A DNA stretch of 64,000 nt, from contig NZ_CP109328.1 of NCBI RefSeq assembly GCF_035918155.1, forward strand, positions 1,208,729 to 1,272,728, written 5' to 3'. The translations under genes were made by a program, and so were the position numbers. This DNA comes from Streptomyces sp. NBC_01591 (lineage in GTDB: Bacteria; Actinomycetota; Actinomycetes; Streptomycetales; Streptomycetaceae). Below are positions 16,051-24,903 of the stretch, one piece after another. The notes under the pieces were generated by a model. That model searched no databases. It was not told where the DNA came from and saw nothing but the letters and a program-made list of their open reading frames with translations. How positions within the stretch are numbered: position 1 is the stretch's first letter; the number at the start of each line of letters is the position of its first letter.

Positions 16051-18411
16051 TTACAACGGAGGCTCCCCAAGACCATCCCCCGCCGACCGCCACCGGGACA
16101 GAGCATCACGAGCAGAACAAGTGTCGGGGTGTTCGTTGCCAAGCAACCGCTCGCGATCGGCGAGCACGCGCTCTTCGATTTCGATGGCGTCGTTGGTGCG
16201 CCCGGCCTGCCGGTAGGAGGCGGCGAGGTTGGCGCGGGCGCTCAGGGTGTCGGGGTGTTCGTTGCCGAGGAGTCGCTCGCATTGGGCGAGGACGGGCTCT
16301 TCGATTTCGATGGCGTCGTTGGTGCGCCCGGCCTGCCGGTAGGAGGCGGCGAGGTTGGCGCGGGCGCTCAGGGTGTGGGGGTGTTCGTTGCCGAGGAGTC
16401 GCTCGCATTGGGCGAGGACGGGCTCTTCGATTTCGATGGCGTCGTTGGTGCGCCCGGCCTGCCGGTAGGAGGCGGCGAGGCTGGCGCGGGCGGCCAGGGT
16501 GTCGAGGTGTTCGTTGCCGAGGAGTCGCTCGTACTCGGCGAGGACGTGTTCGAGCAGGTTGATGGCGTCGTTGGTGCGCCCGGCCTGCCGGTAGGAGGCG
16601 GCGAGGCTGGCGCGGGCGGCCAGGGTGTGGGGGTGTTCGTTGCCGAGGAGTCGCTCGTACTCGGCGAGGACGTGCTCTTCGATTTCGATGGCGTCGTTGG
16701 TGCGCCCGGCCTGCCAGTAGGAGGCGGCGAGGCTGGCGCGGGCGGCCAGGGTGTCGGGGTGTTCGTCGCCCAGCAGCCGCTCGCAGTCGGCGACCATGTG
16801 TTCCCAGTACGTCGAGGAGGCGCTGTGCAGGTGAGCATTGAGGAGGCTTGCTCCCGTGCGGTAGAGCACGGGGTGGGCGTCGGGCGTCCATAAGGACTCT
16901 CCGGCATGGGTGGTGAGGGAATCCGTGTTGGCGCGTAGCGTGCTGGCCAGTTCGCGCTGGGTGTGGTCGGGGTCTGGCCATATTTCGACGAGGGTGTCGG
17001 CGGCGGTGACGGCGGTCGTCGGCTGCTGGTCCTGAGGAGTGGTCTCGCGCACGGCGCGTGCGGTGAGCGCGTGGATACGCACCGCTCGGGGGTTGTCGGC
17101 GGAGTCGTACGTGATCAGTCCGTACCGGTCGAGGAGCCGCAGCGCTGCGGCTGCCTCGTCACCCGTGACGGTCCGCACCGCGCTCCTGCGCCGTCGGCGC
17201 AGGCCGAGGTTCCGCCGAGCCGGGACGGCGGCGCGCTGTTGCTGGATGAGGTAGGTGAGGAAGGCGTTGGTGGTCCATAGGGCGGCGGGTTGTCCGGCGG
17301 GGTCGAGGTAGGCGGTGATGCGGAGGGCGGTGCGGGCCAGGGGTCCGTGGGGGTCCTGGTCGGTGGCGTCGAGGGCGAGGAGCAGGGTGGTGGTGACCTG
17401 CCGGCCGTAGCGTTCGGCGTCGGCCCAGTGGGGCAGGAGTTTGTCCAGGTGCGTGGCGCGGTCGGTGAACTGTTCCAGGTAGGTGCTGCAGGAGGTGTTC
17501 TCGCGAAGCATGTAGGCGGCGGCGTGTCCCAGTGCCAGCGGCAGGTGTCCGAGTGCCTCGGCGAGGGCCGGGGCTCGGTGGTCGGCCAGGTGGGCTTTGT
17601 GGTCGTGGGTGAGGCGGGTGGTGAGGTAGTCGGTTGCTTCGGTTGGGGTGTAGACGTCGACGTCGATGCGGGTCCGGCCGCCGCCGGTCAGGCGCGGGTC
17701 TTTGAGGCGGGTGGTGGCAAGGGTCCAGCCGGTGCCGCGCTGGCTGTCTGGCCACCAGGGCTCGATCGCATCCGGGTTGGTGATGTCGTCCAGGATGACC
17801 AGCCATCGTCGGTCGGTGGCCGCCAGCCAGCTGAGGAAGGCTCGTGCGTCCGTTTCCAGGTCCGTGCCGGTATGGCCGGGCGCCTGCACGAGCGCAGCGG
17901 CCTGCGCATAGACGGTCAGAACCTGTTGGATATCGGTTGCCGGCGTCCACACCACCAGATCGGCGCCGTCCGTGACCGCTTCACGGGCGTAGGCGGCGGC
18001 CAGCTGCGACTTGCCCACCCCGCCGCCGCCCGACATCACCTGCACAGACGCACGCGTACCGGACCGCGACCGCTCACCGTGCGGGGTGTCACTCGCCAGC
18101 ACGACGCTCCGGCCGTGCCCGCGGGCCTCGTCGACCGCCTGACGCAGTACCTCGCGCGGCTGGAACGCGGACGCCAGCACCGGCACCGTCCCCACCACCA
18201 CCGGCCACCCCACCGGCACGCCGGCCTCTGCCACGTACTGCTTGTCCACATACGTGACCCGGCTGTTGTCACCCAGCGCGGAACCGGTGATCCCCCCGCC
18301 CGCCGCGACCCCACCTGCCCCAGCGGACACTCTGCGCGCCGCCCCCGCCCCTGGGGGAGTCGCACCGTCTCCAGACTTACGCCCGCGACGGGCCCGAGGG
18401 AAAAGGCTCAC
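16051..18411 (-). CDS. STAND (NB-ARC-like) NTPase with C-terminal TPR repeats
   Basis: A 786-residue signal-transduction ATPase. Residues 34-52 carry the glycine-rich motif GGVAAGGGITGSALGDNS. A P-loop follows (SGGGGVGKS, about 127-135), then Walker B-like WLVILDDIT and the GxP-type EALGHLPLALGHAAAYML of NB-ARC proteins. A winged-helix-like stretch comes next, then TPR units of 42 residues (LLGNEHPxTL...AGRTNDAI). Such proteins sense a ligand and oligomerise, and several act in anti-phage defence. The start overlaps the upstream membrane-protein stop by ATGA. The C-terminal end after the sixth repeat lies close to the broken IS6 and may be truncated. Confidence 0.85.
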   Translation of the reverse strand: MSLFPRARRGRKSGDGATPPGAGAARRVSAGAGGVAAGGGITGSALGDNSRVTYVDKQYVAEAGVPVGWPVVVGTVPVLASAFQPREVLRQAVDEARGHGRSVVLASDTPHGERSRSGTRASVQVMSGGGGVGKSQLAAAYAREAVTDGADLVVWTPATDIQQVLTVYAQAAALVQAPGHTGTDLETDARAFLSWLAATDRRWLVILDDITNPDAIEPWWPDSQRGTGWTLATTRLKDPRLTGGGRTRIDVDVYTPTEATDYLTTRLTHDHKAHLADHRAPALAEALGHLPLALGHAAAYMLRENTSCSTYLEQFTDRATHLDKLLPHWADAERYGRQVTTTLLLALDATDQDPHGPLARTALRITAYLDPAGQPAALWTTNAFLTYLIQQQRAAVPARRNLGLRRRRRSAVRTVTGDEAAAALRLLDRYGLITYDSADNPRAVRIHALTARAVRETTPQDQQPTTAVTAADTLVEIWPDPDHTQRELASTLRANTDSLTTHAGESLWTPDAHPVLYRTGASLLNAHLHSASSTYWEHMVADCERLLGDEHPDTLAARASLAASYWQAGRTNDAIEIEEHVLAEYERLLGNEHPHTLAARASLAASYRQAGRTNDAINLLEHVLAEYERLLGNEHLDTLAARASLAASYRQAGRTNDAIEIEEPVLAQCERLLGNEHPHTLSARANLAASYRQAGRTNDAIEIEEPVLAQCERLLGNEHPDTLSARANLAASYRQAGRTNDAIEIEERVLADRERLLGNEHPDTCSARDALSRWRSAGDGLGEPPL
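16119..16775 (-). repeat. Tandem 126-bp repeats encoding TPR units
   Basis: Five 126-bp units plus a partial one, highly similar at DNA level (for example GGCGTCGTTGGTGCGCCCGG recurs in each). They encode the 42-residue TPR modules of the STAND protein. Near-identity suggests recent duplication and scope for copy-number change. Confidence 0.9.
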
Positions 18412-18866
18412 CGCTCGCTTCCCTCACCCAGGGCACTGTCGGTGATGTCGCCACCAGCCGCGACCCCGTCCCGCCCGGCACGCACATCATCCCCATCCCG
18501 CCGCGAGGAGCCCATCCTCGGCGGGGTGCGGGGACCGGTCACCTTCGAGTCCTTTCCGAGAGCGGAGCCCGTGATGTCACCACCGGCCACGACCGCACCA
18601 CGACCACCACGCACACGGCGCCCGCTCGCGGATCCACCGCCGCGGAACAGCGCGACCACCGACACCAGCAACGCCACCAGCGCCACCATCGAACCCACCA
18701 CGCTCGCAGCCTGACCAGCCGTGTCCAGATCAGCCAGAACCGCCACCAAAACCAGCCCCACCGTTCCCAGGAACGCCACCACCGCCGTCACCCACACCCA
18801 CACCCGCGCCACCCCCGCCGAAGCCACAAAGCTCACCGACCTTCCCGCAACAGACCACATGAACAA
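18408..18866 (-). CDS. Two-helix membrane protein sharing a motif with the STAND protein
   Basis: A 152-residue protein with two transmembrane segments, VWVTAVVAFLGTVGLVLVAVLA (about 23-44) and SVVGSMVALVALLVSVVALF (about 55-74). A soluble tail follows with two copies of a motif: GAVVAGGDITGSALGKDSKV and DGVAAGGDITDSALGEGS. The downstream STAND protein has one copy of the same motif near its N-terminus. Genes overlap by ATGA, so they are co-translated. Paired motifs between a receptor and a partner encoded next door are a known design for amyloid-like signalling in actinobacterial NLR systems. That role here is inference; the membrane protein would be the effector. Confidence 0.7.
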   Translation of the reverse strand: MFMWSVAGRSVSFVASAGVARVWVWVTAVVAFLGTVGLVLVAVLADLDTAGQAASVVGSMVALVALLVSVVALFRGGGSASGRRVRGGRGAVVAGGDITGSALGKDSKVTGPRTPPRMGSSRRDGDDVRAGRDGVAAGGDITDSALGEGSER

Positions 18867-19201
18867 AGCAGTTCAAATCTCAAGAGCCGAGAATCCAATG
18901 TGCCGTCAGCTCTACTGAGACCGTAGCGGCCCAGCGCTCCCTCGCCCCAGCCAAACAGGAAAGCCCACCCCCCGCCGACGCATCCGTGCCAGCTGCCGTC
19001 CTCCCGCCGATGGCGCTGCGGCTACCAGCTCATCCCGAGGGCATCCAGGTCCGCACTCACTCCTGTGCGCCGTTCCATCCTGCGGAAATCTGTGCTTTGC
19101 CCCGAGCCGGGCGGTGCGGCCTCTTGTGAGGTCGTATTGCCGATACCGTGCGGTGTCTACGGCGTCAAATAGCGGGCGCCGAAAAATGGAGGCAGCACCC
19201 T
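18867..19201. other. Divergent intergenic region between the membrane/STAND operon and rpoA
   Basis: 335 bases with no gene; it should hold promoters for both directions. Toward rpoA, GGAGG at 19190-19194 and the following CAGCACCCT match the leader I recall for chromosomal Streptomyces rpoA, so homology includes the ribosome-binding site. I could not place -35/-10 elements with confidence. Confidence 0.5.
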
Positions 19202-20224
19202 ATGCTGATTGCTCAGCGTCCCGCGTTGACCGAAGAGGTTGTCGATGCGTTCCGCTCCCGGTTCGTGATCGAGCCGCTGGAGCCGGGCTTCGGCTACACC
19301 CTCGGCAACTCTCTCCGCCGTACGCTCCTCTCCTCGATCCCCGGCGCTGCTGTCACCAGCATCCGGATCGACGGTGTCCTGCACGAGTTCACCACCGTGC
19401 CGGGCGTCAAGGAGGACGTCACCGACCTCATCCTCAACATCAAGCAGCTGGTCGTCTCCTCGGAGCACGACGAGCCGGTCGTGATGTACCTGCGCAAGCA
19501 GGGCCCCGGCCTGGTCACCGCTGCTGACATCGCCCCGCCGGCCGGTGTCGAGGTCCACAACCCGGACCTGGTCCTGGCCACGCTGAACGGCAAGGGCCAG
19601 CTGGAGATGGAGCTGACCGTCGAGCGCGGTCGCGGCTACGTCTCCGCCGTCCAGAACAAGCAGGCGGGCCAGGAGATCGGCCGTATCCCGGTCGACTCCA
19701 TCTACTCGCCGGTGCTCAAGGTCACGTACAAGGTCGAGGCGACCCGCGTCGAGCAGCGCACCGACTTCGACAAGCTGATCGTCGACGTCGAGACCAAGCA
19801 GGCCATGCGTCCCCGTGACGCCATGGCTTCGGCCGGTAAGACCCTGGTCGAGCTGTTCGGTCTTGCCCGCGAACTCAACATCGACGCCGAAGGCATCGAC
19901 ATGGGCCCGTCCCCGACGGACGCCGCCCTCGCCTCTGACCTCGCGCTGCCGATCGAGGAGCTGGAGCTCACGGTCCGTTCGTACAACTGCCTCAAGCGCG
20001 AGGGCATCCACTCCGTGGGTGAGCTCGTGGGCCGCTCGGAGGCCGACCTGCTCGACATCCGTAACTTCGGTGCGAAGTCGATCGACGAGGTCAAGGCGAA
20101 GCTGGCCGGCATGGGCCTGACTTTCAAGGACAGCCCGCCCGGATTCGACCCGACGGCCGCGGCGGACGCGTTCGGCGCTGGCGACGACGCCGACGCCGGG
20201 TTCGTCGAGACCGAACAGTATTGA
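19202..20224 (+). CDS. rpoA: RNA polymerase alpha subunit, stand-alone copy
   Basis: A 340-residue full-length alpha subunit starting [20 protein letters not shown]. The N-terminal assembly domain is intact ([53 protein letters not shown]). So is the C-terminal DNA- and activator-binding domain ([21 protein letters not shown]...[15 protein letters not shown]), including the Arg equivalent to E. coli R265. In Streptomyces the chromosomal rpoA lies between rpsD and rplQ. Here neither is present, and neighbours are a STAND operon and an IS. From memory of the chromosomal protein it differs at scattered positions (for example [17 protein letters not shown]). It is therefore an extra, accessory alpha subunit. 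Confidence 0.95.
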   Translation: MLIAQRPALTEEVVDAFRSRFVIEPLEPGFGYTLGNSLRRTLLSSIPGAAVTSIRIDGVLHEFTTVPGVKEDVTDLILNIKQLVVSSEHDEPVVMYLRKQGPGLVTAADIAPPAGVEVHNPDLVLATLNGKGQLEMELTVERGRGYVSAVQNKQAGQEIGRIPVDSIYSPVLKVTYKVEATRVEQRTDFDKLIVDVETKQAMRPRDAMASAGKTLVELFGLARELNIDAEGIDMGPSPTDAALASDLALPIEELELTVRSYNCLKREGIHSVGELVGRSEADLLDIRNFGAKSIDEVKAKLAGMGLTFKDSPPGFDPTAAADAFGAGDDADAGFVETEQY

Positions 20225-20363
20225 CAGGGCGATTCACGAGGTTCGGCGCTGGCGCCCGTCCGCGCCGGATGCGCGCCACCGCTTGGGCGTCCGCCCCTTC
20301 CCCGCTGGGGCCTTCACGGCCAGGCAACCAACGACCCCGGTCCGTGCAACGCCGCTCCGCTCC

Positions 20364-20651
20364 TCAGTACCGGAGTGCCTGGTTGAGTTCGTCGATGGTG
20401 GTGGCCCGCAGTTCTGGCGTGTACGCGTTGGTCACCTCGTCCGGGGTGACGCCGAGACCGCGGGCGAGCTGCCCGGTCTGCGCGGGAGTGAGCCCGTTGG
20501 TTAGTGCGATCGACGCCCACACGAGGAAGAAGCGGCGCCGCGGGACGGTGACACCGTCCAGCTCGTCGACCGCGTCGAGGTCCCAGTTCATCAGCCGGGC
20601 GTGGTGAAGCAGCCACCGGTAGAACTCACTGTCTCCCGCACTGATCCGCAT
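20364..20651 (-). CDS. Hypothetical helical protein
   Basis: A 95-residue protein from MRISAGDSEFYRWLLHHARL to the C-terminal TIDELNQALRY. It contains an HTH-like stretch (LTPAQTGQLARGLGVTPDEVTNAY), which could bind DNA or protein. AGGGAGA precedes the ATG. It is convergent with rpoA. The ISAzo13 element sits 125 bases upstream and has probably separated it from its original promoter. Not assigned to a family. Confidence 0.55.
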   Translation of the reverse strand: MRISAGDSEFYRWLLHHARLMNWDLDAVDELDGVTVPRRRFFLVWASIALTNGLTPAQTGQLARGLGVTPDEVTNAYTPELRATTIDELNQALRY

Positions 20652-20776
20652 GAATTTCTCCCTGGTCGCCGTGGTGCCCTCAGGCCGCGACTCCGCGGCC
20701 GCGGGCATGTGTTCAGCCTGCATGGCACGCTCGTGGCCGCGGGCGCGGCTTACGGATGTTTCCTGTTTCGTATTTA

Positions 20777-22537
20777 GGGCTCGTAAAGAATCAACACGTT
20801 GCTTCACGGTCTCCCTGTCGTTGGTGTGGTATGCGCATACCGAGTGAGGTTCGTGACCAACTTGCCCTGAGATTCGGAGTGTTGTTCCCTCATCTGAATG
20901 AGCGGCAGCAGCGGCTGGCGCTGGCCGCCGAGGCCCGGCTGCTGGGGCACGGTGGGGTCCGGGCCGTCGCGCGTGCCGCAGGGGTGAGCGAGACGACGGT
21001 GCGGAAGGGTGTCTTCGAGTTGGAGGGCGGTGAGGACCCACTGCCCGATGGCCGGGTCCGCCGGGACGGCGGCGGTCGCAAGAGCGCCGAGAAGCTTGAC
21101 CGGCTGCTCGTTCCGGCGTTGCTGGCGCTGGTCGAGCCGGATGAGCGGGGGGATCCGATGTCGCCGCTGCGGTGGACGACCAAGTCGCTGCGGTCTCTGG
21201 CCGGGGAGCTGACGCGGCAGGGCCATACCGCGTCGGCGCCGACCGTGGGCAGGCTGCTGCGGGAGAACGGTTTCAGTCTGCAGGCCAATGCCAAGACCCT
21301 TGAGGGCGCTCAGCACCCCGACCGGGACGCGCAGTTCCGGTACATCAACGACCAGGTCAAGGACCATCAGGCGGAGGGCGAGCCGGTGGTCAGTGTGGAC
21401 ACGAAAAAGAAGGAAGTCGTCGGGGATTTCAAGAATGCGGGACGTCAATGGCGGCCGGCCGGTGAACCCGTGCGGGTTGACGTCCATGACTTCCCCAGCG
21501 ATGCACTGGGCAAGGCCCTGCCTTATGGCATCTACGATCTGGCGGCGGACACCGGCTGGGTGAATGTCGGTACGGATCACGACACCGCAGCCTTCGCGGT
21601 CGAATCGATCCGCCGTTGGTGGAACGGGCAAGGACGCCTCGACTACCCGCAGGCCAGACGTCTGTTGATCACTGCCGATGCCGAGCGGCTCCAACGGCTA
21701 CCGCACCCGGGCCTTCAAGACCGAGTTGGCCGCGTTCGCCGCCCGGACCGGCCTGGCCGTCACGGTCTGCCACATGCCGCCGGGCACATCGAAGTGGAAC
21801 AAGGTGGAGCATCGGCTGTTCTCCGCGATCACCATGAACTGGCGCGGCAGAGCGCTGAACAGCCACGAGGTCGTCGTGCAGTCCATCGCCGCGACCACCA
21901 CCCGCACCGGTCTCACCGTCCACGCCGAACTCGACACCGGCACCTATCCCACCGGTGTGAAGGTCAGCGACACCGAGCTGAACGCGGCGCCGGTCACCGG
22001 ACATGCCTTCCACGGCGAATGGAACTACACCGTGCACCCCCACCCCGCCAGCCCGGCAGACCCCACCAGGCCGACGCCCGGGCCGGCGGCGGTCTTCGAC
22101 CGCGGTGCCCTGTCACATCCCGCGCTGACCGGCATGACCTGCACCGCACTGGCCGAGCTGACCGAGACCCTGACCCCTGGCTGGCAGGCGCTGCAGAAAC
22201 AGGACCCGGCCACCCGACGCGACGGCGGCACCCGGCGCCGGGCCCCGGGCGGCGGCCGCAAAGCCAAACTCGACCTGGCCGACCGGGTCCTGGCCACCGT
22301 GCTGCAACAAAACCTCGCTCTGCCGCCTACCGTGCTGGCCCACCTCTTCGCCGTCAGCAAGGACACCATCCGCCACACCACCAGCGAGATCCGACGACTG
22401 ATGGACCAGCACGCGCACACACCCCAGCCCCCAGCAGCACACCTCAGCACCCTGGCAGGACTCCTCGTCCACGCCACCGCACACGGCGCGACCCTCACGA
22501 CAGAGACCAAACCAACGTGTTGATTCTTTACGAGCCC
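20777..22537 (+). mobile_element. ISAzo13-family insertion sequence
   Basis: A 1761-bp element. Perfect 25-bp terminal inverted repeats, beginning GGGCTCGTAAAGAATCAACA (20777-20801 and inverted 22513-22537), are flanked on both sides by TTA, the likely 3-bp target duplication. It carries one transposase gene. Confidence 0.9.
20831..22523 (+). pseudogene. ISAzo13-family transposase, frameshifted
   Basis: Starts MRIPSEVRDQLALRFGVLFP. It has the HTH GGVRAVARAAGVSETTVRKG and the DDE-type core (VVSVDTKKKEVVGDFKNAG; GWVNVGTDHDTAAFAVESIRRWW). At 21680 LLITADA is followed by ERLQRL instead of the family's GGSNGYR. The +1 frame gives GSNGYRTRAFKTELAAFAARTGLAVTVCHMPPGTSKWNKVEHRLFS and continues to 22523. 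One extra base (GCCGAGCGG for GCCGGCGG) explains it. Probably inactive unless a sequence error. Confidence 0.88.
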
Positions 22538-22558
22538 TTAGCCGCAGCCCAGGCAATG

Positions 22559-22587
22559 AACGGAGTATGCCCCTGGCATACTCCGTT
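22559..22587. terminator. Perfect 13-bp hairpin
   Basis: AACGGAGTATGCC pairs with GGCATACTCCGTT around a CCT loop. It lies just outside the ISAzo13 element and probably ended whatever gene the element displaced. Confidence 0.6.
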
Positions 22588-22656
22588 CGCTGGAAGTTGG
22601 TAGCTGTGCAGTGCCCGCGTGCGTAGCATCGGCGGTGTCGTCGTGAGACGCAGGAA

Positions 22657-22685
22657 CGGGGCCGTCCCCTGAAGGAACGGCCCCG
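22657..22685 (-). terminator. Hairpin after the 31-residue peptide gene
   Basis: CGGGGCCG (22657-22664) pairs with CGGCCCCG (22678-22685) and the stem extends imperfectly inward. It sits 17 bases past the small gene's stop on the minus strand. Confidence 0.6.
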
Positions 22686-22701
22686 CGGAGCGGTCGCCGG
22701 G

Positions 22702-22797
22702 CTACAGCGGGAGCCGACTGAGTAAGTCGAGCAGCAACTCGACTGCACTCAGGTAGAAGCTCCACGCGGCGTAGTCCGGCGCATCGTCCCACTTCAT
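22702..22797 (-). CDS. 31-residue peptide with its own RBS and terminator
   Basis: Begins MKWDDAPDYAAWSFYLSAVE and ends with a leucine-rich helix (LLLDLLSRLPL). A strong GGAGG precedes the ATG by six bases and a hairpin follows the stop, so it looks like a genuine small gene. The acidic-aromatic start and amphipathic leucine-rich end could be a secreted or membrane-active peptide, an antitoxin-like peptide or a RiPP precursor. No modifying enzyme is nearby. Function unknown. Confidence 0.45.
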   Translation of the reverse strand: MKWDDAPDYAAWSFYLSAVELLLDLLSRLPL

Positions 22798-23015
22798 GAT
22801 CTGCCTCCTCGACAAGGCCGGGAGAGGCACTTCCTCCCTCCAGCCAGCTGGTCCGGAGGGAAACCCGCGAAGAGGGACACCGCGCGATCGCACTCTAAGC
22901 GCCGGGGCACGGCCACCCTCCGCCATGAACGAAAGTGCACGCTCGGTGCCCCTTCCTGACCGAGTACGAAACCGCCGCGATGGCAGGACCGGAGCGCCGG
23001 GAGCACGCTGGAGTC

Positions 23016-23250
23016 ATGACCAGCGCGCCGATCACCGTGCACCAGCCCGCCGGCACGGGCGGCCGACGCGTCACCGTGCACACCCACGGCCGTGCCCTTG
23101 GCGCAGGCCCCCAGGCTCCCGCGCCCAGCATTCGCGCCGCCCAGGCCGACCTGCTCGATGTTCTTCCCGGAGAGCGTCTGTCCGACCTCGATGAACTGCG
23201 AGCCCGAGGCGTGCTCGGTTCTCGCCCGGCGGCGCCCCGTCCCCGCGGCG
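23016..23250 (+). pseudogene. Second remnant of the MxSAPIxVHxP family
   Basis: Starts MTSAPITVHQPAGTGGRRVT, the same signature as the fragment at 4875, then departs into Pro/Ala/Arg-rich sequence with no natural end. Probably a decayed member; the frame beyond about 23250 is not credible as protein. Confidence 0.35.
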
Positions 23251-23470
23251 GACCTTCGGAACCGGTGGCCGCACCGCCGAGGAACAGCCCTGCCATCCCG
23301 CCTGACACTCCCTCAGCGATGGTGCGGCACCTGAGTGCTGCCGCGCCCGCGAAACGCCCGGTGGGCGGCACTCCACCCCCTCCATTGGCTGACGCGCCGA
23401 ACGGGCTGATGACTCGTTCCGCCTGTCGTGAGGAGCGGGGAGCGGGGAGCTGCCAGCCCGAGTGCGAAGG

Positions 23471-23502
23471 AGCCCTGACGGCTCGTGTAGGCCGTCAGGG
23501 CT
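23471..23502 (-). terminator. Terminator of the trefoil-lectin-like gene
   Basis: AGCCCTGACGGC (23471-23482) pairs perfectly with GCCGTCAGGGCT (23491-23502) around an 8-nt loop, 44 bases after the stop of the minus-strand gene. Confidence 0.7.
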
Positions 23503-23546
23503 TCGTGTCGTTTGCCGCCGGGGTGAGGCTGGCTGGGGTGAGGGGG

Positions 23547-24125
23547 TCAGGGTTGCGGTCGCAGGACCTTCCAGAAGGCGACGTCGGCGTTGGCGCGGTT
23601 GGAGTAGGCGCTGGTGTCCACGTCGTACCGGGCGCCGGTCGCGGTGCTGACGTCGTTGGTGTCCAGGAAACCGCCCCTGTTGTGGTAGGTGCTCCACAGC
23701 TGGACGGTGTCGTTGAAGCGGACGAGGCCGTCCAGGGGCGCGGAGGTGGTGTCGAAGATCTGCCAGCGGCTGCTGTTCTCGTCGCGGTCCTTGCCCCAGG
23801 CGGTAGTGACGTCGTAGATGCCACCAGAGCTCTGCTGGCCAGCACTGGCTGCGCCGTTGACGTCCAGGTAGCCGCCGTTACCGTCCCAGAGATTGCGCAG
23901 GTAGACGATGTCGCCACTCCTCACCGGGGAGCCGGCGGCCTGGCAGGAACCGGAGACGATCTCCCAGGTACCGGTGCCCGGCGCGCGCGTGGCGGTGGGG
24001 GCCGTGGAAACTGCCAGCTTGGCCCCTGGCGCGCTGGAAGTGCCATTGGTGTCGAGGTAGCCCCCGTCGCCCTGATAGAGGTTCTGCAGGTGCAGCCGGT
24101 CGCCGTAACGCAACTCGTTCGCCAT
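23547..24125 (-). CDS. Beta-trefoil, lectin-like protein
   Basis: A 192-residue protein (MANELRYGDRLHLQNLYQGD...) with three internal repeats: LHLQNLYQGDGGYLDTNG, VYLRNLWDGNGGYLDVNG and VQLWSTYHNRGGFLDTND. Each is followed by a W-containing segment (TWEIVSGS, RWQIFDTT, FWKVLRPQ). Threefold repetition at about 60 residues with these hydrophobic anchors is the pattern of a beta-trefoil. Such folds often bind sugars. There is no signal peptide, so it would be cytosolic, released by lysis or exported unconventionally. The start was placed at ATG 24125. Sugar binding is inferred. Confidence 0.65.
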   Translation of the reverse strand: MANELRYGDRLHLQNLYQGDGGYLDTNGTSSAPGAKLAVSTAPTATRAPGTGTWEIVSGSCQAAGSPVRSGDIVYLRNLWDGNGGYLDVNGAASAGQQSSGGIYDVTTAWGKDRDENSSRWQIFDTTSAPLDGLVRFNDTVQLWSTYHNRGGFLDTNDVSTATGARYDVDTSAYSNRANADVAFWKVLRPQP

Positions 24126-24481
24126 CACTGGTTCCTCTCTTCGGTGGATCCGCGCTGAGCCGGTTCCCGCTCTGGACAGCAGGCGGGGCCCGACACTTCG
24201 GATGGTGTCGGCGGCGGCGACGACGCGCCCGGGCAATACATGCAAAGCACACCTTCAGATGAATTGAACTGATAGCGCGCGTACTGGGCGAACAGTCTTT
24301 TCAGGACAAAGGTGCGAGCGGGTGCATCCTCTTGCCGACCGCGTGCGGACACGAAAGAAGTGGCGGATACGGCCCGCCCTGCGCCCTTCGGTGTATGTGG
24401 AACTGGTCAGCCAGAGGTCTGGGACCGGGGTCCCGTGTGGGATAGCGCGAGTTCATAGGCCCAACCAGCTCGCCAACTGCG

Positions 24482-24652
24482 GTGCATAGCACCGCAAACA
24501 AGGCACTACGCGTTAACGGCGGCAATCAAATCTTCCGGTACGCCGGGGACCAGGGGGCTTCGAACCCGCGGGTGAACGTCTCCGGCAGCCTCAAGCGCAT
24601 CGCGGTGGGCTCCCGGACGAACGTGTGGGGCGTCGATCCCGCCAGCATGTGC
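24482..24652 (+). pseudogene. Tectonin-type lectin fragment
   Basis: The frame reads NKALRVNGGNQIFRYAGDQG...VNVSGSLKRIAVGSRTNVWGVDPAS, a tectonin beta-propeller repeat (pattern GxLKxIxVGSxTxVWGV). Only about one repeat remains; beyond 24652 the frame loses sense. It is the eroded end of a sugar-binding propeller gene. Confidence 0.6.
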
Positions 24653-24903
24653 TGGGAGTGGTGTGGGCTGGGGTGTTGCGGGTTGGTTGAGAACCAGTCG
24701 GGAACGGGCTGGTCGGGGTGGTGGGTGGTCTGGCCTGGGAGTGTCTCATCTGTGACCTGCTGTGGTCGGGGCCTGGGTCGTGCCGTGGGCGGCCGCCCCG
24801 TCGCTGTCGTGATCGTTTTTCATCTCAAATTCGTCCTTCTTCCTGCTCGGATTCAAGGGATTCTTTATGGGATTCCCGCAGGGTGGATTCTGAGTACGTT
24901 TCA

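Noticed and set aside
16119..16775. Regular 126-bp repeats that could suggest a CRISPR-like or satellite array
   Set aside because: The repeats are coding, in frame with TPR modules of the STAND protein, with no unique spacers and no cas genes.
19157..20011. Long open frame on the strand opposite rpoA
   Set aside because: A mirror frame forced by high third-position GC of rpoA; no family features.
23071..24158. Long plus-strand frame through the trefoil-lectin-like gene
   Set aside because: The lectin-like repeats are on the minus strand; beyond about 23250 the plus frame is a GC mirror.
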